Positions 28,282-36,669 of a stretch of DNA of 64,000 bases are shown in pieces (the first letter of the stretch is position 1; each line of letters begins with the position of its first letter). The notes beneath the pieces were generated by a model, which saw only the letters and a program-made list of their open reading frames with translations, searched no databases and was not told where the DNA came from. Origin of the DNA: an uncultured Halieaceae bacterium (lineage in GTDB: Bacteria; Pseudomonadota; Gammaproteobacteria; Pseudomonadales; Halieaceae); contig CAJXNM010000006.1 of the NCBI GenBank assembly GCA_913057135.1, positions 20,834 to 84,833 of the forward strand, written 5' to 3'. Position numbers and translations under genes: made by a program.

Positions 28282-29664
28282 ATGAACATCTCGGTGCTCG
28301 ATCTGTTCAAAATTGGTATTGGGCCCTCTAGCTCCCACACGGTGGGTCCGATGCTGGCGGCGCGACGATTTTTGGATGAACTGCTCGCGCACAACCTGGC
28401 AGCTGTTAAGGCGTTACGCATTGATTTATACGGGTCATTGAGCGCCACAGGTAAGGGGCATGGCACCGATGGTGCACTGATTGCGGGTTTGCGGGGTGAG
28501 TATCCCGATAGCGTTGACCCAGAGACGGTACGCCCGCAGCTTGAACAGGTGATTAGCTCGGGTGTTCTTGAACTAGCGGGCCAGCATGCCATTAACTTTG
28601 CCTGGAGCGATGATTGTCGATGGCATGACGAGACCCTGCCTTTTCATCCAAATGCGGTCCGCTTCACTGCCCTTGATGCCGCGGGGACCGTCATTGCAGA
28701 GAATACCTATTACTCGATTGGCGGTGGGTTCGTGGTCGATCAGCACGAGGCCGAGGCGGGCGATAGTGCTGCCAGTGAGCCTGCCATGGCGCTGCCCTAC
28801 GATTTTGCCTCCGCCGATGAATTGCTGACACTGACCCGAAGCCACGGCTTAAGTATTGCCGAGCTCATGGCCGAGAATGAGAAGGCATGGCGCAGCGAGC
28901 AAGTGCTGCACGATGCGTTGATGGATATTTGGGCAGCAATGCGCGATTGCATTGCCAACGGCCTGCACAAGGAAGGGGTGTTACCCGGGGGGCTCGATGT
29001 GAAGCGCCGGGCCATGGCCTTCCATAAAAACTTGATCCGCTCAGCCCGTAAAAACCTTATTAGTAGCAGCATGTCGGCGATGGACTGGGTCAACCTGTAT
29101 GCCCTGGCGGTGAACGAGGAAAATGCAGGGGGCGGACGCATCGTGACAGCCCCCACCAATGGCGCCGCGGGGATCATCCCGGCGGTGCTTATGTATTTCA
29201 TGGAATACAGCCAAAACCCCACCGATGAGCAAGTGGTTGAATTCTTCTTAAGTGCCGCTGCTATCGGTATTTTGTGTAAGAAAAATGCCTCTATTTCAGG
29301 GGCGGAAGTGGGATGCCAGGGTGAGGTGGGCTCAGCGTGTGCTATGGCCGCTGCGGGCTTGTGTGCTGTCTTAGGTGGCACCCCAGCACAGGTTACAAAT
29401 GCTGCGGAGATTGGTCTCGAGCACAACCTTGGGCTCACCTGTGACCCCATCGGTGGCTTGGTGCAGGTGCCGTGTATCGAGCGCAATGCCATCGCCGCAG
29501 TGAAGGCAATCAACGCCGCCCAGTTGGCGCTGCGTGGTACCGGTGAGCACTTCGTCTCCCTCGATAAAGCGATTCGTACCATGCGCGACACGGGCAGAGA
29601 TATGCACGAGAAATATAAGGAGACCTCCAGGGGAGGTCTCGCGGTGAATGTGGTGGAGTGTTAA
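28282..29664 (+). CDS. sdaA: L-serine dehydratase (single-chain, [4Fe-4S])
   Basis: 460 residues. N-terminal [12 protein letters not shown] binds substrate; cluster Cys residues lie in LCKKNA (about 331), [12 protein letters not shown] (about 344), LTCDPIGG (about 387) and VPCIERNA (about 398). Converts serine to pyruvate and ammonia. Its place after soxBDAG completes glycine betaine use: sarcosine to glycine, then serine via glyA (not in the window), then pyruvate. This mirrors sda genes in Pseudomonas betaine clusters. Convergent with the MetE-like gene, 6 bp apart. Confidence 0.95.
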   Translation: MNISVLDLFKIGIGPSSSHTVGPMLAARRFLDELLAHNLAAVKALRIDLYGSLSATGKGHGTDGALIAGLRGEYPDSVDPETVRPQLEQVISSGVLELAGQHAINFAWSDDCRWHDETLPFHPNAVRFTALDAAGTVIAENTYYSIGGGFVVDQHEAEAGDSAASEPAMALPYDFASADELLTLTRSHGLSIAELMAENEKAWRSEQVLHDALMDIWAAMRDCIANGLHKEGVLPGGLDVKRRAMAFHKNLIRSARKNLISSSMSAMDWVNLYALAVNEENAGGGRIVTAPTNGAAGIIPAVLMYFMEYSQNPTDEQVVEFFLSAAAIGILCKKNASISGAEVGCQGEVGSACAMAAAGLCAVLGGTPAQVTNAAEIGLEHNLGLTCDPIGGLVQVPCIERNAIAAVKAINAAQLALRGTGEHFVSLDKAIRTMRDTGRDMHEKYKETSRGGLAVNVVEC

Positions 29665-29670
29665 GCCAGC

Positions 29671-30702
29671 TCAGCTGTACTGCGATCGCAAACGTCGCGC
29701 CGCTTCCACCATTGACTCTAGCTTGGCTAGGGAGACGTCCCGAGGTAGGTACTTCATGCCGCAGTCAGGGGCCAATACCACCCGCTCTTTATCGATATAG
29801 GGTAGCGCGCGTTCAACCCGAGCGACGATGGTTTCAGGTGTCTCGACCTCTGTCGTCGATAAATCGATGACCCCAAGCAAGATAGTCTGAGCCGGCAGTG
29901 ACGTCAGCACACTGCAGTCGAGGGAAGACTGGGCTGTCTCGATGGAGATTTGCTGACAGCAGGCATCGGCCAACTGGGGCAAGAACGAATAGCCCTGGGG
30001 ACGCTCGTGAATCAGCATGGCGTACCCGAAACAGATGTGAACGCAGGTTGGTCCCGCTGCCCCTTCAAGTGCCGCATTCAATGCTGTCACGCCGTATTCC
30101 TCGGCGGCTTCCGGTCGGGCTTGCATATAGGGTTCATCGAGCTGAATGACATCGGCGCCGGCCGCGAATAAATCGGCGATTTCCTCACGCACCGCGGCGG
30201 CGTAGTCCATGGCAGCGGCTGCCGGCGAGTCATACCAGTCGTTTTGTGCCTGCTGACTCATTGTAAAAGGACCGGGCACTGTGAATTTGATCGGCCGATC
30301 GGTAAGGGTTCGAAGATACTTTACTTCTTCAACACTCACTGGGTGCTTGCGGCTAATAGCACCGGTAATACGCGGCACGGGTACCGGCTCACCGCTGCGA
30401 TCGAGGGCCTGTCCAGGGTTGTCGATGTCGACACCATTGAGCGCCGTGGCAAAGTGATTGGAGTAGCTCTCTCGGCAGGCTTCACCGTCGGTGATGATAT
30501 CGAGCCCGGCATTGACCTGATCTTCCACCGCTAAACGCACAGCGTCTTGCTTGGCTTCTGCCAAAAACTCGGGGGCGACCCGCCACAACTCCTGGGCGCG
30601 TGTACGTGGTGGGAATCGACCTTTTAGCTTGGCCTTATCGATAAGCCAATCGGGTTGGGAGTAGGATCCAACAAGACTGGTAGGGAACAGGGGTAGCGTC
30701 AT
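29671..30702 (-). CDS. Short MetE-like cobalamin-independent methionine synthase homolog
   Basis: 343 residues: only the catalytic C-terminal barrel of MetE. The zinc ligands are visible as His about 221 and Cys about 223 (VHICFGY), Glu about 252 (SIETAQ) and Cys about 313 (LAPDCGMK). Short or core MetE proteins can transfer a methyl to homocysteine, some using donors other than methyl-THF and some needing the partner MesX, which is not seen here. Beside a demethylation island it may recycle one-carbon units into methionine; this is inference. The SD is weak (AGAG). Confidence 0.8.
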   Translation of the reverse strand: MTLPLFPTSLVGSYSQPDWLIDKAKLKGRFPPRTRAQELWRVAPEFLAEAKQDAVRLAVEDQVNAGLDIITDGEACRESYSNHFATALNGVDIDNPGQALDRSGEPVPVPRITGAISRKHPVSVEEVKYLRTLTDRPIKFTVPGPFTMSQQAQNDWYDSPAAAAMDYAAAVREEIADLFAAGADVIQLDEPYMQARPEAAEEYGVTALNAALEGAAGPTCVHICFGYAMLIHERPQGYSFLPQLADACCQQISIETAQSSLDCSVLTSLPAQTILLGVIDLSTTEVETPETIVARVERALPYIDKERVVLAPDCGMKYLPRDVSLAKLESMVEAARRLRSQYS

Positions 30703-30754
30703 GATGTTGTCTCTGTAAAGTGTTATCGGAGTCGGTGCAATTTAGCGACCGCTA

Positions 30755-30814
30755 GTGTCAAAAGTCGTGTCAGAGGTCGTGCCAAAAGTAGTGCCAAAAG
30801 CCGTGACAAAGACA
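30755..30814. repeat. Five degenerate 12-bp tandem repeats
   Basis: Units GTGTCAAAAGTC, GTGTCAGAGGTC, GTGCCAAAAGTA, GTGCCAAAAGCC and GTGACAAAGACA run head to tail in the 212-bp gap between the MetE-like and PaaK-like genes. Looser copies (CACTCCAAAGATA, CATCCCAAAGACA) follow to about 30850. The gap holds no gene that I can support. The array could be a protein-binding array in the MetE-like promoter or simple slippage. Confidence 0.7.
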
Positions 30815-30914
30815 GGGCACTCCAAAGATAGAGCATCCCAAAGACAGGGTCTGCCAACGATAGCCACCATAATTCGATACCGAGGCCTCGTATCGAGGCC
30901 TCAATCGAGGGCTG

Positions 30915-32249
30915 TCAGGCGGCAGCTTCAGAGTAGTCCACCAGCTTGGTTTTATAGGTCTCCCGGGGCAACTGTCCGTGCTCGACTAAACGTACGTCGG
31001 TGGTGACCAACAATCGGGCTTTGATCTCGTCTTTGATCTGTTTGGCAAGCACAGGGTTCTCGGTTGATTGCCCGTGTGCCACCTCGACCACCACCGGTAG
31101 TGGCGGCGTTTGCAGCACACCCTGCGTCATGGGGCGGATGCTGAAGATACCCGATACCTGACCATTGAAACTGTCTAGGACACTACGCACCGCGGTTGGG
31201 AATAGGTTAACCCCCCGCACAATGAGCATGTCATCGGTGCGTCCGACACATCGGATACGTGGCCCCGTGCGCCCCGTCGGGTTGTCGCGCAGGGTTACCA
31301 CAACGTGATCTCGACTGCGGAAGCGCAAAAGTGGCATAGCCTCCCGCTGCAGGGCGGTGTACACCAGCTCACCCTCGGCACCGTCTTCCCAGGGCACCGG
31401 GTTGCCTGATACGGGGTCAATCAGCTCCACGTGAACGAATCCACGGGCCATGAAATGCATGCCGTTCTCGTCGGCATCTTCGGCCCAAACCGACAGGGAT
31501 ACATCGCCAATACCCATGGATTCCCGTACGGTACAACCAAAGGCGTCGGTAATGGCCGAGCGCACGAAAGGGTCGCCGCCACCGGGCTCACCGGCGGTGA
31601 TCATGTTGCGCAGGCCCAGCGAGCGGGTATCGATCCCGTGATCGCGGCACCAATCAATGAGGTAAAGACCATAGGAAGGCGTACAGCTGACGCCGGTCGC
31701 TCCCAGCTTTTGAATGGCCGTCACCATGCGCTCGGTGTTACCGGTACCCACGGGGATAACACTGCAGCCGATTTTATCGAAGCCATAGTAAACGGCACCG
31801 GCCACGAAGGGCCCCGCATTGAAGCCCACCACCAGGCGCTGACCGCGCTTGAACCCTGCCGCACTGTAACCTCGGGCTACGTTCGTGGCATACATATCTA
31901 AGTCGCGCTGGGTCAGACCCAAATAGCAGGGGGTGCCAGTGGTACCGCTGGTACTGAACACACGCACCAAGCTATCCGGATCGGCGGCAATATGACTGCC
32001 AAAGGGCGGGTGCTCTGCCTGACTGGTGCGTAACTCGTCTTTCTCGGTGAAAGGCAGTTGCGCGATGTCATCGAGCTCGCCGACTTTCTCGGGGCTATCA
32101 AAACCCGCTGCTGCCAATTTTTCCTGATAGAAAGCTGAGTGCTCGAGCAAGTAGCGGATCTGGCGTCGGTAGCTGTCTCGGTCGATGGCAAATTGCGCAT
32201 CGACCGGACGTGTTTCTACCTCAGCATCGAACAGCTGATGGTCACGCAT
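30915..32249 (-). CDS. Phenylacetate-CoA ligase (PaaK)-family AMP-forming acyl-CoA ligase
   Basis: 444 residues, PaaK length. P-loop FSTSGTTGTPCYLGLT, then the adenylate region MGIGDVSLSVW, hinge RTDDMLIVRGVNLFPTAV, and the short PaaK C-terminal domain ending PRETYKTKLVDY with a Lys suited to adenylation. It activates an aromatic or other carboxylate to its CoA ester. ATG at 32249 has GGGGAG 6 nt upstream and is preferred over an extension to 32354. It overlaps the flavodoxin gene by 8 bp. No paaABCDE ring-epoxidase genes are near, so phenylacetate itself is not assured. Confidence 0.85.
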   Translation of the reverse strand: MRDHQLFDAEVETRPVDAQFAIDRDSYRRQIRYLLEHSAFYQEKLAAAGFDSPEKVGELDDIAQLPFTEKDELRTSQAEHPPFGSHIAADPDSLVRVFSTSGTTGTPCYLGLTQRDLDMYATNVARGYSAAGFKRGQRLVVGFNAGPFVAGAVYYGFDKIGCSVIPVGTGNTERMVTAIQKLGATGVSCTPSYGLYLIDWCRDHGIDTRSLGLRNMITAGEPGGGDPFVRSAITDAFGCTVRESMGIGDVSLSVWAEDADENGMHFMARGFVHVELIDPVSGNPVPWEDGAEGELVYTALQREAMPLLRFRSRDHVVVTLRDNPTGRTGPRIRCVGRTDDMLIVRGVNLFPTAVRSVLDSFNGQVSGIFSIRPMTQGVLQTPPLPVVVEVAHGQSTENPVLAKQIKDEIKARLLVTTDVRLVEHGQLPRETYKTKLVDYSEAAA

Positions 32250-32832
32250 TCTGGGCTCCCCATCGGCACAGGGCTTCTGCGACGCGAATGCCGAACAGTT
32301 TTGCGGTTTCACGATCGGCATTGGGTGGGGCAACGTCTGGCCCTTCGTCGACATTGGCCTGGGTCATACAGCCAATGGCGGCGCCACAGCGGTTGGTATC
32401 GGCGTCAGATCCTCCCGAGTGGTTGTTACCCGGCATTTGGCCTAAACCCACCCAGATCATGCTGTGCTGCATAGCGAAGGTCATCATCTCGATCAGGGTG
32501 TTTTGCTTGTCACCGTTCATCGAGCCCGAGTTGGTAAAGCCGGCGGCCAGCTTGTTCGCCCACTTCTGCTCCATCCAGCGCCCGGAGCTGGCTTCCATGA
32601 AGGTCTTAAATACCGCGGACGCCGAGCCCATGTAGGTCGGCGAGCCGAAAATCATGCCATCAACATTATCGAGCTCTGCCAGCGCTGGACTGTCGGGCCC
32701 GGTAATATCTGCGGCTTTGATCACGCTTACCTCAACCCCAGCAACGGTGCTGGCACCGGCAACAACATGCTCCGCCACCACATCGGTGTGGCCGTAGCCG
32801 GAATGGCATACAACAGCGAGTTTTAAAGACAT
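32242..32832 (-). CDS. Flavodoxin-like NAD(P)H-dependent FMN oxidoreductase
   Basis: 196 residues with a flavodoxin fold: phosphate loop HSGYGHTDVVAEHV, GSPTYMGSASAVFKTFMEA and a central FTNSGSMNGDKQNTL insert. It resembles WrbA and iron-sulfur flavoproteins but lacks Cys clusters. It may pass electrons to, or reduce quinones made by, the neighbouring catabolic enzymes. It follows the VOC gene by 14 nt in the same operon. Confidence 0.82.
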   Translation of the reverse strand: MSLKLAVVCHSGYGHTDVVAEHVVAGASTVAGVEVSVIKAADITGPDSPALAELDNVDGMIFGSPTYMGSASAVFKTFMEASSGRWMEQKWANKLAAGFTNSGSMNGDKQNTLIEMMTFAMQHSMIWVGLGQMPGNNHSGGSDADTNRCGAAIGCMTQANVDEGPDVAPPNADRETAKLFGIRVAEALCRWGAQNA

Positions 32833-32846
32833 AGGGATACCTCGTA

Positions 32847-33392
32847 TTAACGGTGGAACTGTTCGTTGTTAGGGGTGTGATCGCCGCCCAGCCACTTTTT
32901 CAAGTCATCGTGGGCACTGGCTGCTTTGTCGCGATTGATTTGCTCAACATCTTCATGATCGACAGTGAACTCCACCAAAAGCCCCGAGGGGTCGAAGCAG
33001 TACAGTGACCAGCAATAGCCGTGGTTCAAGGGGTAGGCCTCACCGCTCTCGAAGTAGCCGGCGGCCTCAAGACGGTCTTTGATACCGTCTTGGGTCTCTT
33101 GATCGACCTTCATGGCCAAGTGACGGAAGCCCGAGCGGGGAAGTTCGGGACCAAACTCCTCCGCGTCGTCCTGATCGGCGAACTGGAAAAAGGCTAGGCA
33201 TGAGCCATCGCCGATATCGAAAAAGCAGTGGGCATAGGTACGCACTTTGCCAAACAAATCGGTGCGCTCGGCCCAGGTCGCCACCAGCTTATAGCCAATG
33301 ATGTCCTCGTAGAAATGACGCACCGCCTCGAGGTCTTTGCACACATAGGCGTTGTGGTGCAGGGTTGATTTCACTTGCGCAACAGCGTTCAT
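32847..33392 (-). CDS. VOC-superfamily metalloenzyme (extradiol dioxygenase/glyoxalase-like)
   Basis: 181 residues, two beta-alpha-beta-beta-beta units. Candidate metal ligands are His13 (LHHNAYVCKD), His91 (GFRHLAMKV) and Glu141 (GLLVEFTVD), the usual 2-His-1-Glu layout. A C-terminal tail with DDLKKWLGGDHTP is not part of the core fold. GGAG lies 6 nt before the ATG at 33392. It could be a ring-cleaving dioxygenase, glyoxalase or isomerase; the operon suggests a catabolic step on the ligand's substrate. Confidence 0.8.
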   Translation of the reverse strand: MNAVAQVKSTLHHNAYVCKDLEAVRHFYEDIIGYKLVATWAERTDLFGKVRTYAHCFFDIGDGSCLAFFQFADQDDAEEFGPELPRSGFRHLAMKVDQETQDGIKDRLEAAGYFESGEAYPLNHGYCWSLYCFDPSGLLVEFTVDHEDVEQINRDKAASAHDDLKKWLGGDHTPNNEQFHR

Positions 33393-33424
33393 AACAATCT
33401 CCATTCAATCAGTGCAGGTTAAGG

Positions 33425-35719
33425 TTAGAACCACTTGGTCAGCTCAATACCGTAGCGCACGGGCTGGGCGCGCCAAAGGAAGTTGAGGGACCGGTTGGCG
33501 TTGGGCGAGAACTCAGTGTTCCACTCCTCGTCGGTGGCATTGCGCACCCACAAGGTCACACCCCAGTTGTCCACGTCTTCGATGCCTGCACGCAGATCGA
33601 GTAGGTTGACAGGGCTGCGTGATGAGTAGTTATCGGGCTCCCACCAGGTTTCACCCAGGTGCTGGTAATCCGCCCGTGCAAAGATTTCGCGGTTGCCGCC
33701 CATTGGGGCTCGGAACTGGAGGCCGATGTTGGCAGTGACTTCACTGACGAGTGGCGCTTGGTTACCCAGCCAGGCTTCCGAGAGGCCACTTTCGTCCCGG
33801 GGTACGTCAGTGATTTTGCTGTCGGTGAAGCCAATGCCCGCGTTCAGTGTGAAGTAATCACCCAGCAGCGCTGATACTTCGAATTCCGCACCCTGGTATT
33901 CCACCTCTGTCAGGCTACCCAGGTTTTGGGTGTTAGTGCCCGCGTCGTAGTAGAAGAAGTAAGCACCGTCCAAGGTGGTGTGGTAGAGCGCCGCCGATAA
34001 ACGCACCTTGCCATCGTTTAAGTCCCCTTTAGCACCTACTTCAAAGGTATCGGCAATCTGCTCGTCGTAGATATCTTGAATACCGGGGTAGGGTACGGCG
34101 GTACCGACACCACTTTGGTTGAAGCCGCCGCTACGGAAGCCCCGGCTGGCATCAGCGTAGAGCATCCAGTCATCATTGGGCCGCCAGCGGACGGTGAGCT
34201 TGGGTTGCAGCGCATCCCAGGTTTCTTTACGGGTCTCACCGAAGATGACCGCGGCGTTAAAGGGCACGTTGTACTCGGCGGGGGTCAGTGTGGTGTTTTC
34301 GCGCTCATCCTCGTCGTAGCGCAGAGAGAAGTTCATCTCTACGGCGTCGCTTAGATCGGCACTCACTTGCCCAAATACCGCCCATGCAAAGTTGTCTTGG
34401 CCATCGGCGAGTACCCCCAGCTGTGGCGCCGGATCGTTCACTACGCCATCGCTAAAGCCGTCGGTGAAGATCTGCGGACGGAAGTCCCGCTCCACGTCAA
34501 AAATACCCAGGCCCCGGTCAATCTGACCACCGGTAGAGATGTAGCGGTCGGTTTGAATGGCGTAGGCACCCACAATCCAGCGCAGGCCGTCGACGTTATT
34601 TGAGGTCAGACGTATTTCCTGGCTAAGCGACTCGATTTCTAGATACTGGTTTTGTCCCAAGTCGATGTATTGGTCACCCGTGCCTGGGAAGAATTCAAGG
34701 TCCGGGAAACAGGCGGATGTGCCATCGCGCAGGCATACAAAGAACGGGTCGAAGTTCCAGAAGTTCTGTGGATCGTCCGGTGGTAGGAAGAACACGTTAT
34801 CGCCGCTGGAGATTTCCGACACATCATCGTAAGCCGTAATACCTGTGAGGGTGGCAAAGCCCATGTCGTAATCAAACTTGAAACTGGCGCTGACGAACTC
34901 GCGCTCGTTATTACCGGGGTTGTTCACTTGAATGGGCTTATCGGTGTCATCGGCGTCGGCATCGAGCACGAAGTAAAAGGCTTGGGTATCGAGTTTTGAG
35001 TAGCTTACTCGGAAATCGGTGGTCAGGGTTTCAGAGACGTCCCAGTTAATACGCGCCCGGAATGAGGTGTCCTTATAGGGGTCGGCATTCTCGTTCAGGT
35101 ACGTGTTCTCGAGGTAGCCATCGTGATCGATGATTGAGCCCGCCAGACGATACTTGACGGTGCCACTTTCATTCAGCGGACCACCGACATAGCCCTTCAC
35201 GCTGTAGCCAGGTGCCGATTCTGCACCCACCCGAATTTCACCCTCGTGCTCATCACCCGGTGCTTTGGTGGTGATGGTGATGGCGCCACCGATGGCATTA
35301 CGTCCGTACAGAGCGCCTTGGGGGCCACGCAGTACTTCGATCTGCTGGATATCGAACAGCTGTTGATTCAGCTGGGTGGCGTTTGACATAAGTACACCAT
35401 CAATGAGGATGGCAGCTGCTAGTTCACTGTTTCGGGCCGAGGAGATACCCCGAATGTTCAGAAATGAGTTGCCAGTGCTTTGGGTCTGCACCAGGGTGAC
35501 GTTCGGGGTTAGATCAACAAAATCTTGAGGTGTTTGAATGCCGCTAGCGCGGATTTCTCCCTCAGTGAAGGCCCGCACCGAGATTGGGCTTTCCGCCAGC
35601 GTCTCTGCGCGTTTGCGGGCGGTTACCACCACCTCTTCGAGAACCGCTTGGGCCATGGTATCGGTAGCACAGAGTGCCGAGAGAACTGCCAAAGACAACA
35701 GATTACGCTTGGGGAACAT
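33425..35719 (-). CDS. TonB-dependent outer-membrane receptor
   Basis: 764 residues. Signal peptide MFPKRNLLSLAVLSALCA ending before QAVLEE; TonB box EEVVVTARKR; plug with VRGFTE-like start, NIRGISSARNSE and QIEVLRGPQGALYGRNAIGG; barrel ending IELTKWF. This is the generic sphingomonad/gammaproteobacterial nutrient receptor type. It is first in the minus-strand operon VOC, flavodoxin, PaaK-like, so it probably imports the compound degraded there. AGGAG lies 5 nt before ATG. Unlike the receptor at 3000 it has the common LRGPQG signature. Confidence 0.92.
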   Translation of the reverse strand: MFPKRNLLSLAVLSALCATDTMAQAVLEEVVVTARKRAETLAESPISVRAFTEGEIRASGIQTPQDFVDLTPNVTLVQTQSTGNSFLNIRGISSARNSELAAAILIDGVLMSNATQLNQQLFDIQQIEVLRGPQGALYGRNAIGGAITITTKAPGDEHEGEIRVGAESAPGYSVKGYVGGPLNESGTVKYRLAGSIIDHDGYLENTYLNENADPYKDTSFRARINWDVSETLTTDFRVSYSKLDTQAFYFVLDADADDTDKPIQVNNPGNNEREFVSASFKFDYDMGFATLTGITAYDDVSEISSGDNVFFLPPDDPQNFWNFDPFFVCLRDGTSACFPDLEFFPGTGDQYIDLGQNQYLEIESLSQEIRLTSNNVDGLRWIVGAYAIQTDRYISTGGQIDRGLGIFDVERDFRPQIFTDGFSDGVVNDPAPQLGVLADGQDNFAWAVFGQVSADLSDAVEMNFSLRYDEDERENTTLTPAEYNVPFNAAVIFGETRKETWDALQPKLTVRWRPNDDWMLYADASRGFRSGGFNQSGVGTAVPYPGIQDIYDEQIADTFEVGAKGDLNDGKVRLSAALYHTTLDGAYFFYYDAGTNTQNLGSLTEVEYQGAEFEVSALLGDYFTLNAGIGFTDSKITDVPRDESGLSEAWLGNQAPLVSEVTANIGLQFRAPMGGNREIFARADYQHLGETWWEPDNYSSRSPVNLLDLRAGIEDVDNWGVTLWVRNATDEEWNTEFSPNANRSLNFLWRAQPVRYGIELTKWF

Positions 35720-35749
35720 ACACACTCCTATGGGTCGTTATTTCTCTTT

Positions 35750-35783
35750 TTTTCGATATTCGAAAATCTATTCGCTTTGCGAA
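35750..35783. promoter_or_regulatory. Two adjacent palindromes in divergent promoter
   Basis: TTTTCGA-TAT-TCGAAAA (35750-35766) and TTCGC-TTT-GCGAA (35771-35783) are perfect inverted repeats with related cores, centred 19 bp apart, between the divergent TonB receptor and citrate-synthase-like genes. A dimeric regulator such as the nearby IclR protein could bind both and control both transcription units. Confidence 0.5.
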
Positions 35784-35889
35784 CACGTAGGTATACCATG
35801 AACATCTAAAAGTGGATCAACCCCAACGCATTTTTATTGGTTGTAAGGCGCACGGTAGGCTAGGGCGTAAATAGAGGAGGTTATCACCC

Positions 35890-36669
35890 ATGAGTAGCAA
35901 GCACGGCAACTCACCCGAAACACGCATTTGTGGCTATGACGCCGACAGCATCACCTTACGGGGTAAAGATTTGGTGCACGAGGTTATTGGCCACTTCAGT
36001 TTCACCGGTGCGTTTTTGCTGCAGGCCCTAGGCCGACAACCCACCGAGCGACAGGTGACGCTTGTGGATGCTGCGCTTGTAACCATCATGGAGCACGGCT
36101 TGGTGCCCTCGGTAGTGGCAACTCGACTTACCGTGCACGGTGCGCCCGAGTCACTGCAAGGGGCAGTGGCCGCGGGCTTGCTAGGGGTGGGTGATCGCTA
36201 TGCGGGCACTGCGGGTCGCTGCGGTGAATTACTTGAGCGCATGTTGGCCAGCAGCGATGTGGATGCCGAGGCCCAGCTCATTGTTGCCGAGCATCGTGCC
36301 ACACGTACACCAGTGCCAGGCTTCGGTCATCCCATTCACACGGGGCGAGATCCAAGGGTCGATCGTCTGCTGGCTCTATTACCCGAGGCCGACCCAGCCC
36401 GAACTGCCATGATGGCGCTAGAGCAGGCGATTAGTTCGGCACTCGGTAGGCCGCTGGTCATGAATGTCAGCGCTGCACTTGCAGCCATTTTGGGGGCGGC
36501 TCAGGTACCGGCCCCGATGATGCGCGGCGTGGTATTGGTGGCGCGTTGCGCAGGATTGGTGGGCCATGTGCTGGAAGAGCAAACCAATCCGGTGGGGGAT
36601 GCCCTGTGGCACGGCGCTGAAGCGGCGGTGACCTACGTTGACCCCGAAGAGCAAGGGCCCGATCAGTGA
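35890..36669 (+). CDS. Short citrate-synthase-fold protein (citryl-CoA lyase-like)
   Basis: 259 residues, about the C-terminal two thirds of citrate synthase. PGFGHPIHTGRDPR keeps the citrate synthase GFGH His. Where citrate synthase has LHGG the sequence reads RYAGTAGR, so the acetyl-CoA-activating His of that loop is missing. Family members are annotated as citryl-CoA lyases and should cleave or form a 3-hydroxy acyl-CoA. With a PaaK-like ligase across the promoter, carbon-carbon cleavage of a CoA ester is plausible. AGGAGG precedes ATG by 9-10 nt. Confidence 0.8.
   Translation: MSSKHGNSPETRICGYDADSITLRGKDLVHEVIGHFSFTGAFLLQALGRQPTERQVTLVDAALVTIMEHGLVPSVVATRLTVHGAPESLQGAVAAGLLGVGDRYAGTAGRCGELLERMLASSDVDAEAQLIVAEHRATRTPVPGFGHPIHTGRDPRVDRLLALLPEADPARTAMMALEQAISSALGRPLVMNVSAALAAILGAAQVPAPMMRGVVLVARCAGLVGHVLEEQTNPVGDALWHGAEAAVTYVDPEEQGPDQ

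Noticed and set aside
28797..29591. Minus-strand open frame of 264 codons opposite sdaA
   Set aside because: Shadow of sdaA; many Ser/Pro/Arg, no motif.
29620..29640. GAGACCTCC/GGAGGTCTC nine-pair hairpin near the end of sdaA
   Set aside because: It lies in the highly conserved coding motif KETSRGGLA of serine dehydratases, so the bases are fixed by the protein; there is no T run after it.
30755..31006. 83-codon plus-strand frame running through the 12-bp repeats
   Set aside because: Its regular peptide (VVPK-type units) is a by-product of repeats whose length is a multiple of three, and its end is antisense to the PaaK-like gene.
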